DNA from: Mycobacterium gallinarum
GTDB taxonomy: Bacteria; Actinomycetota; Actinomycetes; Mycobacteriales; Mycobacteriaceae
Assembly: GCF_010726765.1 (NCBI RefSeq)
Contig: NZ_AP022601.1
Location: 1,612,001 to 1,676,000, forward strand
Reading direction: 5' to 3'
Length of the DNA stretch: 64,000 bases
Below the pieces are notes generated by a model, which saw nothing but the letters and a program-made list of their open reading frames with translations, searched no databases and was not told the DNA's origin. The position numbers and the translations under genes were made by a program. This document shows, one piece after another, positions 24,584 through 32,957 of this stretch (its first letter is position 1; every line of letters begins with the position of its first letter).

Positions 24584-26377
24584 GTGGTGAGTTTTGACAC
24601 GATCATCAACAACGGCCGCTGGTTCGACGGCTCCGGCGCGCCATCGGCCGTGCGCAACATCGGCATCCGCAACGGTCACGTCGCGGCGATCAGCACCGCC
24701 GACCTCGACGAGACGGATTGCCGACGAGTTATCGATGCGACTGGCCAGTGGGTGCTGCCCGGCATGCTCGACATTCACACCCACTACGACGTGGAGGTTC
24801 TGGTCGGCCCAGCTTTGACCGAGTCACTGCGACACGGCGTGACCACGGTGATGCTCGGATCCTGCTCACTGTCCACCGTGCACGTCGACGGCGTGGACGC
24901 CGGAGACATCTTCGGCCGCGTCGAGGCGATCCCGCGCGAACACGTGATCGGCGCCGTCGACACCCACAAGACCTGGACGAACTGCGAGGAGTACATCGCG
25001 GCGCTGGAGGCGCGCCCGCTCGGACCCAACGTCGCCGCGTTCATCGGTCACTCCGATATGCGCGCCGCGACTATGGGGCTGGACCGCGCCACCCAGAAGC
25101 GGCAACGGCCGACCAGACGCGAACAAGCCCAGATGGAGCAGTGGCTCGACGAGGCGTTACGCGCCGGCTTCGTCGGAATGTCCTCTCAGCAACTGCTTTT
25201 CGACAAGCTCGACGGCGAGGTCTGCCGGTCCCGCACGCTGCCGTCAACGTACGCCAGGCCGCGGGAACTGCGTCGCCTCAAGTCGAAACTGCGCCGGACC
25301 GGTCGGGTGCTGCAGTCCGGACCCGACATCGAGAACCCGCTGAACCTGGGTTCGCAGGTCTTCCAGTCGCTGGGCATCTTCCGCAATCCGCTGAAGACCA
25401 GCCTGCTGTCGGCGGCCGACGTGAAGTCGAACCCGTACGCGATCAAGCTGCTCGGCCCGCTGGCGCGGTTGGTCAACCGGCTCGGCGGCAACTTCCGTTG
25501 GCAGCATCTGCCGGTGCCTTTCGAGGTGTACGCCGACGGCATCGATCTGGTGGTCTTCGAGGAGTTCGGCGCGGGCGCGGCGGCGCTGCACCTTCGCGAC
25601 GAGGTCGAACGCAACGAGCTGCTGCGCGACGAGGCGTACCGCCGAGAGTTCCGCAAGCAGTACGAGAGCAAGTTCGGGATGCGGGTGTGGCAGCGCGACT
25701 TCTTCGACGCCGAGATCGTCGCGTGCCCCGACGAGTCGGTGGTCGGCAAGTCGTTCGGCCAAGTGGGCCTCGATCGCGGCGGCCTGCACCCCGTCGACGC
25801 GTTCCTCGACCTGGTGCTCGAGCACGGGACGGCGCTGCGCTGGCGCACGACGATCTCCAATCACCGGCCCGAGGTGCTCAAGAAGCTGGCGCGGGATCCC
25901 GGCATCCAAATGGGTTTCTCCGATGCGGGTGCGCATCTGCGCAATATGGCCTTCTACAACATGAATCTGCGCCTCCTGCGTCACGTCCACGAAGCGCAGC
26001 AGGCCGGTAGTCCCTTCATGACGGTGGAGCAGGCGGTGCACCGCCTGACGGGCGAACTCGCCGACTGGTACCGCATCGACGCCGGCCATCTGCGCATGGG
26101 CGACCGCGCCGACATCGTCGTGATCGACCCGGAGCGGTTGGACGAATCGCTGCAGGCCTACGCCGAGTCACCGGTCGAGCAGTACGGCGGCCTGTCCCGG
26201 ATGGTCAACCGCAATGACGACACCGTACGCGCGGTCTTCGTCGCCGGCCGCGCCGTGTTCCTCGATGGCGAGCCGACGGACGTCGTAGGCGCGCAGCGCA
26301 CCGGACGATTTCTGCGGGCCGCGCACAAGGCGCCGGCCCAGGCGATTCAAGAATCGGAGTTGTCAAGTGTCAGTTGA
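24584..26377 (+). CDS. N-acyl-D-amino-acid deacylase-like amidohydrolase
   Basis: 597 residues, urease/amidohydrolase superfamily. The N-terminal IINNGRWFDGSGAPSAVRNI is the usual beta-sandwich start, the metal-binding H-x-H is in LDIHTHYDVE (about residue 66), and the late aspartate lies in GFSDAGAH (about 445). DRADIVVIDPERL near the end completes the sandwich. The family removes acyl groups from D-amino acids or opens hydantoin-like rings; M. tuberculosis Rv2913c is a probable relative. GTG start with a second GTG next to it. It overlaps the downstream gene by 11 bases. Confidence 0.85.
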   Translation: MVSFDTIINNGRWFDGSGAPSAVRNIGIRNGHVAAISTADLDETDCRRVIDATGQWVLPGMLDIHTHYDVEVLVGPALTESLRHGVTTVMLGSCSLSTVHVDGVDAGDIFGRVEAIPREHVIGAVDTHKTWTNCEEYIAALEARPLGPNVAAFIGHSDMRAATMGLDRATQKRQRPTRREQAQMEQWLDEALRAGFVGMSSQQLLFDKLDGEVCRSRTLPSTYARPRELRRLKSKLRRTGRVLQSGPDIENPLNLGSQVFQSLGIFRNPLKTSLLSAADVKSNPYAIKLLGPLARLVNRLGGNFRWQHLPVPFEVYADGIDLVVFEEFGAGAAALHLRDEVERNELLRDEAYRREFRKQYESKFGMRVWQRDFFDAEIVACPDESVVGKSFGQVGLDRGGLHPVDAFLDLVLEHGTALRWRTTISNHRPEVLKKLARDPGIQMGFSDAGAHLRNMAFYNMNLRLLRHVHEAQQAGSPFMTVEQAVHRLTGELADWYRIDAGHLRMGDRADIVVIDPERLDESLQAYAESPVEQYGGLSRMVNRNDDTVRAVFVAGRAVFLDGEPTDVVGAQRTGRFLRAAHKAPAQAIQESELSSVS

Positions 26378-26810
26378 GGATACGGTGCTGGGCATGTGGA
26401 AGGCCCTGTCGGCGCGCGACTGGGAGCTCTTGACGACCTTCCTTTCTGACGACTGCATCTACTGCGATATGCCCCTAGGGCCGGCGCTTTCCACTCGAGG
26501 ACCCGAGAACATCATCGCGAAGCTCAAGGTCGGACTCGAGCCGTTGGCATCGTATGAGAATCATGACGGCGTTCTGGTCAGCAATGGCGACGACGTCCTG
26601 TACGAGCACTCCGAAACCTGGAAGTGGGTCAGCGGAGAGACCGCGCTGCTGAGGTTTGTCACCGTGCACAAGGTCCACGACGGCAAAATCACGGTGTGGA
26701 AGGACTACTGGGACATGGGCGGGCTGACCAACACCGCGCCCGCGACCTGGCTCGAGGATGTGACGGCGGCATACACCGTGCCGATGTTCGATGCGACCGG
26801 TCTGATCTGA
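26367..26810 (+). CDS. NTF2-like protein, limonene-1,2-epoxide hydrolase family
   Basis: 147 residues, a single NTF2-fold domain: VEDTVLGMWKALSARDWELL, FLSDDCIYCDMPLGPALSTRG and KVHDGKITVWKDYWDMG are the typical strands of limonene-epoxide-hydrolase-like proteins. Epoxide hydrolysis is possible; a non-catalytic ligand-binding role is equally so. Its start lies inside the end of the amidohydrolase gene (11-base overlap), so the two are an operon with translational coupling. Confidence 0.78.
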   Translation: MSVEDTVLGMWKALSARDWELLTTFLSDDCIYCDMPLGPALSTRGPENIIAKLKVGLEPLASYENHDGVLVSNGDDVLYEHSETWKWVSGETALLRFVTVHKVHDGKITVWKDYWDMGGLTNTAPATWLEDVTAAYTVPMFDATGLI

Positions 26811-26814
26811 CGAG

Positions 26815-27921
26815 TCAGCCGAGCGCGTAGACGCGCTCGGCATTACCCCGGGCCATCAGGTCCACGACGCGCACAGCGTCAGACTCGCTCCATTCGCCGG
26901 TGTCGACGAAACCCTGGAACACATCGCGGATTCCATTGCGCCACAACCGTGCTCCGAGATAGTGCAACTCGGCCGGGCCGAAGCCGTCCGATGAATAGAG
27001 AATCTTGCGGAACGGTGCCATTTCCACCAGTCTGCCGATGAACGCCGGCGACCGTGCGCCCAGATAGTTGATGGCCAGCCCGCCGTCGAGGTAGACGTTG
27101 TTGAACGCCTGCGCCAGATAGCCGGCCTCGCGTTCGTAGGGGTAGCAGTGCAACAGCATGATCGGCACGTCTTCGCTGTGCCGCAGGAAATCCAAAAGGT
27201 ACAACGGGTTGGTGGTGTGCAGGTCGCAGTCCCGATCGCCGAAGCCGACATGGAATTGGATCGGCTTTCCCAGTCGCAGCCCCTGATACAAGCCGAACCG
27301 CAACAGAACGCGGTCGGTCAGGCGCGCCTGCCCGCTGTCGCGCCACCGCTGGGCCGCCTTGGCGACCTCGGCGGCGGGAGGCTCCGAGAGGTCACCGGCG
27401 AACCCGCCGCGGTACGCCAGGATCGACTTTGTCGCCACCGCCGTGGCTGCTCGCTCGTGCAGGATCTCGGCGAACGCCGTCGCATAATCGCCGCCCGCGT
27501 GGACTGCCCGTTCGGCCACCGACTCCAGCCGGACGATCTCGTGCACCCGGCCCACCGACAAATCGGTCAGCTCTGCCAGATCGGCGACCCCGGCGGAGAA
27601 GCCGGTATCGACCAGCCAGTCGGACACCCTGGCCGATGACAGGAACAGTTGCGCGAGATCGGCTTCGGAGCGTTCGCGACGCGCCCGCCAGTACGAATCG
27701 GCGTCGGCGTGGCGCGGCAGCCCCAACAGTGGTGCGCAGTGGGCGCGAACCGCGAACCCGAGTTGGGTGTCGAAGGCGGAATCGAAGTCGGCCAGCGGTT
27801 CGGTGTTTGCCTCGTTGAGACTGTCCTCGAACCGGCGGCGGTCAACCGGCGCCAACCGGCAGCCATGCACGTGGTGGTCGATCAGCGACACGCCGTCGAT
27901 GTGTTCGGCCAGTCGGGTCAC
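26815..27921 (-). CDS. Amidohydrolase of the FluG N-terminal type
   Basis: 368 residues, TIM-barrel amidohydrolase (amidohydro-rel family). Candidate metal ligands are DHHVHG (about residues 15-20), HVGFGD, LLHCYPYERE and the aspartate in YSSDGFG. It begins 6 bases after the GlnA3-like gene on the same strand. The same two domains are fused in fungal FluG (amidohydrolase plus glutamine synthetase-like). From memory the pair corresponds to M. tuberculosis Rv1879 and Rv1878. It may release the amine from the gamma-glutamyl product, or act on a related amide. Confidence 0.82.
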   Translation of the reverse strand: MTRLAEHIDGVSLIDHHVHGCRLAPVDRRRFEDSLNEANTEPLADFDSAFDTQLGFAVRAHCAPLLGLPRHADADSYWRARRERSEADLAQLFLSSARVSDWLVDTGFSAGVADLAELTDLSVGRVHEIVRLESVAERAVHAGGDYATAFAEILHERAATAVATKSILAYRGGFAGDLSEPPAAEVAKAAQRWRDSGQARLTDRVLLRFGLYQGLRLGKPIQFHVGFGDRDCDLHTTNPLYLLDFLRHSEDVPIMLLHCYPYEREAGYLAQAFNNVYLDGGLAINYLGARSPAFIGRLVEMAPFRKILYSSDGFGPAELHYLGARLWRNGIRDVFQGFVDTGEWSESDAVRVVDLMARGNAERVYALG

Positions 27922-27927
27922 ACGCGC

Positions 27928-29289
27928 TCACACACTCCAGGCCAGACGGAACTTCTCGGCCAGCTCCTCGGGCGTCAGGTCGCCGTAATTCTGCTGCTCG
28001 TAACGTCGCACCGCGACCACGGCGTCCACCGGTTCGTCACCGAGAATCCCTCGTAGCAAGGCGGATTGGTCGAGCATGTCGATCGCCTCGGCCTGGTCGC
28101 GCGCCAGTAGTCGGATTTCTCCCTTGTCGCGTTCGGCGTCGGTCAACGAGTCGGGGTCGACGGTGACCTCGGGCGGCGCCGTGAGCTCTCGCTCGATGCC
28201 GTCGAACGCGAGACCGAGCATCGCGGCGGTCGCCAGGTAAGGATTGGCCGACGGGTCGATGATCTTGACCTCCACGTTCGCCCCCTGTGGGTTGCTCGGG
28301 CCGCCGATGAGGAAACGGACTGCTGCTTCGCGGTTCTCGGTTCCCCAGCAGACGTGCGCACCCGACCAGTGGCCGGGCTGCATACGCAATCCGGACAGCA
28401 CTGAGCCGCACAGGATGCCCTGCGCTTCGGGCAGACCGGCAAGCAACCCGGCGACCGCGCTCTCGCCCTCCGGTGTCATCCCGGCAGCACCTGAACCGCC
28501 GGAGAACAGCGGAACATCGTCTCGCTTCATCGAGAAGTGTTGATGGGAACCAGATCCGACGCTGCCCGCGAAGGGCACCGGCGAGAGACTGACCCGCAGC
28601 CCGTACTTCCGGGCGACCCGGCCGATGATGATGCGCGTCATCACCAGCGCGTCGGCCGCGGCCACCGGCGGCTGTGGGGACAAGGAGATCTCGAACTGAT
28701 TCCTGCCGTACTCGGGGTGGAACTGTTCGATCGTGATGCCGGAGTTCGTCGCGGCGTTGGTGACGTCGCGGACGAAACCTTCGAACTCGAGCACACCGGC
28801 AAGCCCGTATTGCGCCCACAGGTGCGACGGAAGCTCGCTGCCGTCCGGTCCGACGAGGACGAACTCCATCTCGTGTCCGACCACCGTGTCGATGCCGGCC
28901 TCGGTGATACGGTCGGAAACCCTGCTCAGGGTGCCGCGGCTGCAATAGGGATCCGGTGAACCGTCCTGGTTGAAGAAAGCGCCCGGCGCCCAACACAACC
29001 CGTCTCCGAGGATGCGCAACGCGCCGAGGTCGATCCGGATGCGCTGGTCCCCCACCACCCCGATGGCGTCGCCGAACACGATTCCGGTCTGGTCGATGGC
29101 GAAAACGTGAAAGACAGGGCTCGCGCCGAGTCCGGGATCGGCGAACGCACCCATCCGGCGCAGCGGAACGGTCTTGGCGTGGGTGAGGCCGGCCGGGTTC
29201 ACGACGGTGCCGATCAACGTGGCGACACCGTCGGCCTCGAGTTGGGCGATGGCGGCTGCGGCGAGAGGTTTTGCGGCGCGCGACGTCAT
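27928..29289 (-). CDS. glnA3: Glutamine synthetase-like ligase GlnA3 (gamma-glutamyl-polyamine type)
   Basis: 453 residues from ATG at 29289. Glutamine synthetase marks are HEMEFVLVGPDG, EQFHPEYGRNQFEIS, GSGSHQHFSM and DPSANPYLATAAML. The usual R-x-E-x-R near the end is changed (ANVEVKIID), as in type-3 paralogues that ligate glutamate to amines rather than ammonia. GlnA3 in Streptomyces is a gamma-glutamyl-polyamine synthetase and the mycobacterial enzyme acts on spermine, by what I recall. The FluG-like amidohydrolase gene follows directly. Confidence 0.85.
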   Translation of the reverse strand: MTSRAAKPLAAAAIAQLEADGVATLIGTVVNPAGLTHAKTVPLRRMGAFADPGLGASPVFHVFAIDQTGIVFGDAIGVVGDQRIRIDLGALRILGDGLCWAPGAFFNQDGSPDPYCSRGTLSRVSDRITEAGIDTVVGHEMEFVLVGPDGSELPSHLWAQYGLAGVLEFEGFVRDVTNAATNSGITIEQFHPEYGRNQFEISLSPQPPVAAADALVMTRIIIGRVARKYGLRVSLSPVPFAGSVGSGSHQHFSMKRDDVPLFSGGSGAAGMTPEGESAVAGLLAGLPEAQGILCGSVLSGLRMQPGHWSGAHVCWGTENREAAVRFLIGGPSNPQGANVEVKIIDPSANPYLATAAMLGLAFDGIERELTAPPEVTVDPDSLTDAERDKGEIRLLARDQAEAIDMLDQSALLRGILGDEPVDAVVAVRRYEQQNYGDLTPEELAEKFRLAWSV

Positions 29290-29317
29290 TACGCCATTGT
29301 GCGGGGTGCCGCGTCGG

Positions 29318-29800
29318 CTACAGCGTGATCTTGCAGGTTTGGCCGATGTCCAGCGTGCGCAGCATCCTGCCCATGCCGAGCCACATCGCACACGACAGCG
29401 CGAGGTCGGTGAGCAGCTCGTCGGAGAAGTGCTCGCTCGCGCGCTCCCAGAAATCCTCGTCGTCACGCAATCCGGTGTGGTCGCTGGCGAATCGCTCGGC
29501 GAACTCGGCGGCGATCCGCTCCTGCGGGCTGTAGCCGGGCCACGTTCGCCACTCGGCGGCATGGTCGTAGAGCTCCTCGTCGACCCCGGCGGCGATGCCT
29601 TCGGAGTCGCGGGTGTTCTGGCACACCACGCATTCGTTGTCGAGCGCGATGACCATCCGGGCCAACTCGCGGACACGCATCGGGAGGCGGTTCTTGTTGT
29701 AGACCGCGTTGGTGAATCCGGCCATGGCGACGCCGATATCGGGTGACTTCACCACCCAGGCTGCGGCGTCGTCGTCGGCAAAGGGTCCAATTCGGCTCAT
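29318..29800 (-). CDS. Carboxymuconolactone decarboxylase/AhpD-like protein
   Basis: 160 residues from ATG at 29800, all-helical AhpD-like fold. The CxxC motif is in LDNECVVCQNTRDSEG (about residues 55-70), flanked by LPMRVRELARMVIAL before it. CxxC-containing members act in peroxide reduction or as thiol-dependent enzymes; others decarboxylate gamma-carboxymuconolactone. A KstR-type box lies 32-45 bases upstream of the start, suggesting induction on sterols. Confidence 0.82.
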   Translation of the reverse strand: MSRIGPFADDDAAAWVVKSPDIGVAMAGFTNAVYNKNRLPMRVRELARMVIALDNECVVCQNTRDSEGIAAGVDEELYDHAAEWRTWPGYSPQERIAAEFAERFASDHTGLRDDEDFWERASEHFSDELLTDLALSCAMWLGMGRMLRTLDIGQTCKITL

Positions 29801-29831
29801 GACGGCATGGTACGCCGGAACCGCCCCGAAT

Positions 29832-29845
29832 TGGAACACGTTCTA
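29832..29845. promoter_or_regulatory. KstR-type operator TGGAACACGTTCTA
   Basis: Fits TnnAACnnGTTnnA; on the minus strand it reads TAGAACGTGTTCCA. It sits in the 55-base gap upstream of the AhpD-like gene (29800) and just after the stop of the sugar-transferase gene, so it most likely serves the AhpD-like gene. Motif match only. Confidence 0.65.
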
Positions 29846-29855
29846 GTTTTCCGCC

Positions 29856-31340
29856 CTATTCCGAACCACGCAAGACAGCCGGCACGGTCAGCAAGAGGAT
29901 CTTGAGATCAAGCGCGAGTGACCAGTTCTCGATGTAGTAGTTGTCCCATTCCACCCGGTCTGCGATCGAGGTCTGGCCGCGCAGCCCGTGCACCTGCGCC
30001 CAGCCGGTCATGCCGGCCTTAACGCGGTGACGTTCGCCGTAGCGGTGAATCTGGATTTCGAAGAACTCGACGAACTGCGGTCGTTCTGGACGCGGACCGA
30101 CCAGGCTCATCTCTCCCTTGAGCACGTTGATCAGTTGGGGTAACTCGTCCAGCGATGTCGACCGCATGATCTTGCCGATGCCCGTCCGTCTGTCGTCGCC
30201 TTCGACGCCACCAGGAGCCGAACGCGACTTCAGTTCGAAGTCACCGTCTGAAGCTGTGGCCGGCCGCATCGAGCGGAACTTCAGGCACTGGAAGACCCGT
30301 CCGTCGCGACCGATCCGATCCTGTTTGTAGAAGATCGGTCCCGGTGAGCTCAGCCGAACCAACACGGCCAGCGTTATGAGCACTGGTGAGATCGCGAGCA
30401 GTCCCAGGGCTGCCCCGACGCGATCGATCACGTGTTTCGCGTTGAACTGCCAGCCGTGCGGGTCGGCGCTCGGCAGCGACATCAACGGCAGGCCGCCGAG
30501 ATGATCGACCGTCGCCCGCTCGGCGACCGCGTCGAACATGCGGGGCACCACCCACACCCGCGCTTTGTGTCGGTGCGCGATCCGAACAACGCGGGTAAGG
30601 GATTCGTCGCTCACCCGCGAGAAGGCGATGAGGACGGCCGCTGCCCCGGTGCTCTCTATCGCTGCGCCGATCTTTTCCGGGGGTCCGATGATCGGAACAT
30701 CCGTATCTGCCGCCGCTGTCGCAGCGGAATTCTCGGCATCGAGGAGGCCGACCGGTAGCAGGCCGTACTCGGGGCGGGCGCGCAACCGTTCGACGATTCG
30801 GTTGGCGACTTCCCCGCTCCCGATGATGAGGGTGGGTGCCATGAAGCGGCGATTGAGCCTCATTCGCTTCTGAATCCGCGAATGGATGAAGCGCGGTATC
30901 GGCATCAGGACGGCGGCACAAAACCACGTCTTGGAAACCACGGGTCCGGAGAGCTGCGGCGCTTGGGCGAGAGTCGTGATGCCGAGCACCAGGATGGACG
31001 CCAGTGCGACGTTGGTCTCGATCGGTCCGACCTCGTCGATGAAGTTTCGGTTCAGTTTGTGTCGATACAGGGATTGCACGGCGAACAGCACCACGACAAG
31101 GGGTACGAACAGGGCGACCACCCACGAGGACGGGGGAAGGCTCTCCGATACCGATGACCACCACAAACCTATGGCGACGGCCGCTGAAGCAGCCAGAATG
31201 TCGATGGACACCGCGATGACCGTGCCGATCCAGCCGACACGAACCAGCCCGGCGAGTGCGTTGTTCGTCTCGCGCACACCTGGGTGCTGCCGATCGGTGG
31301 GTTCGTCGGGCGCCTCCAGGATTGTTGGCGATTTCGTCAT
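29856..31340 (-). CDS. Polyprenyl-phosphate sugar phosphotransferase (exopolysaccharide initiation, WcaJ/PssA type)
   Basis: 494 residues from ATG at 31340. Four or so N-terminal membrane helices (about residues 35-170) precede a nucleotide-binding-like region (LIIGSGEVANRIVERL) and the C-terminal bacterial sugar transferase domain: ISPVLITLAVLVRL, FYKQDRIGRDG, CLKFRSM, STSLDELPQLINVLKGEM, SLVGPRPERP and KAGMTGWAQVHGLRGQT. It transfers a sugar-1-phosphate to a polyprenyl phosphate at the membrane, the first step of a polysaccharide. The start overlaps the stop of the GAF gene (ATGA, 31337-31340), a two-gene operon. No other glycosyltransferases adjoin it. Confidence 0.88.
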   Translation of the reverse strand: MTKSPTILEAPDEPTDRQHPGVRETNNALAGLVRVGWIGTVIAVSIDILAASAAVAIGLWWSSVSESLPPSSWVVALFVPLVVVLFAVQSLYRHKLNRNFIDEVGPIETNVALASILVLGITTLAQAPQLSGPVVSKTWFCAAVLMPIPRFIHSRIQKRMRLNRRFMAPTLIIGSGEVANRIVERLRARPEYGLLPVGLLDAENSAATAAADTDVPIIGPPEKIGAAIESTGAAAVLIAFSRVSDESLTRVVRIAHRHKARVWVVPRMFDAVAERATVDHLGGLPLMSLPSADPHGWQFNAKHVIDRVGAALGLLAISPVLITLAVLVRLSSPGPIFYKQDRIGRDGRVFQCLKFRSMRPATASDGDFELKSRSAPGGVEGDDRRTGIGKIMRSTSLDELPQLINVLKGEMSLVGPRPERPQFVEFFEIQIHRYGERHRVKAGMTGWAQVHGLRGQTSIADRVEWDNYYIENWSLALDLKILLLTVPAVLRGSE

Positions 31341-32056
31341 ATCGGTCGGCGAAATATCTTCGCGCTCGCAAGGTCGGCCATGTCCTGCAGGACGAGGATC
31401 TGACCGCCCGACCAGTTCAGCGGCCGGGTATCCCAACTGAAGAGCGAACCGACCGCGTCGTCGTCGTCGCTGAAGATCGGAACACCCGCGTACGCCCCGA
31501 CCTCACCGCTGAGCACGAGCGGATGGTTTGCCAGCAGCGGGTGCGCGGTGGCGTCCTCGACAATGAACGGGATGCCGCTTACCACGGTGAACGTGCCGAT
31601 TGACAGTTTGGCCGGGCGCACCCTTTCGCCGTCACCGTGAACGACGTTGCGCCCGATGATCAGTTCCCTGCTGTCGTCGAGCAGCGACACCGCGGCGAAC
31701 GGCGTTGCAAGCGCTTCTGCCGTCAACAGCGCGACGGTGTCGAGGGCGCCGCTCTCAGGCGTGTCCAGCAGGCCCGTGCTGTGTAGCGCGGCCAGGCGCG
31801 CCGGGTCACTCAGCGAAAGCTGAATTACGGGTTCCAGCGCGTCGGGGTTGGTCGAAAGTCGTTGAATCAACAACTGGGAAGCAGCGTCGTCCACCCCGAC
31901 GCCGACAACAGCCGCTATCAGTCCCTCTTTGAGTTCTCGCTTTTCAGCATCGGACAGCCCCGTCGCAGCCTGCCACCCGTTTGACGGCGTCGCGTCCCCC
32001 ACAGGTGTAAGCGTAAGTCGCCGGGACTTTTCTGGGGCGAAGAGCGGAATCTCCAA
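31337..32056 (-). CDS. GAF-domain sensory protein
   Basis: 239 residues. An N-terminal region of about 100 residues is followed by a GAF domain: LAALHSTGLLDTPESGALDTVALLTAEALATPFAAVSLLD..., then SIGTFTVVSGIPFIVEDA, VGAYAGVPIFSDDDDAVGSLF and LQDMADLASAKI. No output domain is attached, so it probably signals by protein contact. Its end overlaps the sugar-transferase start, and its 5' end faces the STAS gene across a 154-base divergent promoter region. Confidence 0.8.
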   Translation of the reverse strand: MEIPLFAPEKSRRLTLTPVGDATPSNGWQAATGLSDAEKRELKEGLIAAVVGVGVDDAASQLLIQRLSTNPDALEPVIQLSLSDPARLAALHSTGLLDTPESGALDTVALLTAEALATPFAAVSLLDDSRELIIGRNVVHGDGERVRPAKLSIGTFTVVSGIPFIVEDATAHPLLANHPLVLSGEVGAYAGVPIFSDDDDAVGSLFSWDTRPLNWSGGQILVLQDMADLASAKIFRRPI

Positions 32057-32210
32057 TCCGCGATGCCATCGATGTGACGCGCACCGGTGTGTTTTCGCGC
32101 TTTGATCCCAATACCGAGCGCACGTGGCAAGCTACACGAGGGCTTTGTCTAGCCGTTGGTTCTGGTCCCAGGGGTGGTGCCACGACGGTTACGACGAAGA
32201 AGGAGGAAAG

Positions 32211-32543
32211 ATGAGCGACTTTTCCACTCGGACAACGGAGTCGGGTGTCGTCGTGGTGCAGCCGACCGGGAGGCTGAACATGGTGGCTGCCCCCGCGCTA
32301 CGAAAACAGCTCAATGACATCGTTGATGGTGGCGTGAGTCGAATCGTCGTCGATCTCAGCGCCACGGAATTCATTGATTCGTCCGGTTTGGGCGCGTTGA
32401 TCGCGGCCCTGAAGATTGCGCGGAATGCGGGTGGCGACTTGCGCATTGCGGCTCCCACACAGCAGGTTTGCACCGTGCTGGAGTTGAGCAACCTTGACCG
32501 GGTCTTGCGTACCTATGCGTCGGCGGACAGCGCTTTCGAATGA
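32211..32543 (+). CDS. STAS-domain anti-sigma factor antagonist (RsbV-like)
   Basis: 110 residues; ATG at 32211 has a strong AGGAGG six bases upstream. STAS domain with VVVVQPTGRLNMVAAPAL and the phosphorylation-site loop FIDSSGLGAL (Ser about residue 57). In partner switching the unphosphorylated antagonist binds the kinase and frees its target. The stop overlaps the start of the kinase-like gene (ATGA, 32540-32543). The sensor and phosphatases follow on the same strand. Confidence 0.88.
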   Translation: MSDFSTRTTESGVVVVQPTGRLNMVAAPALRKQLNDIVDGGVSRIVVDLSATEFIDSSGLGALIAALKIARNAGGDLRIAAPTQQVCTVLELSNLDRVLRTYASADSAFE

Positions 32544-32941
32544 GTGAGCACGCCATGGAGGCCCTGACCGGTCCCGACACGCTGGCGGAGATCCAGCAGA
32601 CACTCGAACTGGCGTGGGCGGAAGAAGAAGTTTCCGAGCACACCAAGATGTGCATAGAACTCGCGGTCAGTGAGATCGGTACGAACATCATCGCGTACTC
32701 AGGTGACGGGCGGCCAGTGCGATTGCGCATGGTGGTTGACGTGCGCCCGGAAAGCGTGGCCGTCACCTTCACCGACGACGGCCATCCCGCGGAGGTCGAC
32801 CTGACCCGGATAACCATGGCCGACGAGGCCTCCGAAAGCGGCCGCGGACTGGCACTCGCGCATCGCGTACTCGACGAGCTGTCCTACTGGCGCGATCAGA
32901 AGGGCAATCACTGGACGCTGACTCGGCGTCGATCCGGATGA
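32540..32941 (+). CDS. RsbW-like serine kinase/anti-sigma factor (HATPase_c)
   Basis: 133 residues, a single GHKL ATPase domain. The N-box is in CIELAVSEIGTNIIAYSG (with catalytic Glu and Asn), the G1 box in FTDDGHPAEVDL and the G2-like segment is ESGRGLALAHRVLDEL. It should bind the STAS protein, phosphorylate it and release it, and in the bound/unbound cycle hold a sigma factor or other target. No sigma factor gene is nearby. It is translationally coupled to the STAS gene. Confidence 0.87.
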   Translation: MSEHAMEALTGPDTLAEIQQTLELAWAEEEVSEHTKMCIELAVSEIGTNIIAYSGDGRPVRLRMVVDVRPESVAVTFTDDGHPAEVDLTRITMADEASESGRGLALAHRVLDELSYWRDQKGNHWTLTRRRSG

Positions 32942-32957
32942 GGATGCGCGACTTCCT

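Noticed and set aside
32057..32210. SigF-type promoter between the GAF and STAS genes
   Set aside because: GTT- and GGG-like elements occur but not at the right spacing, so no call was made.
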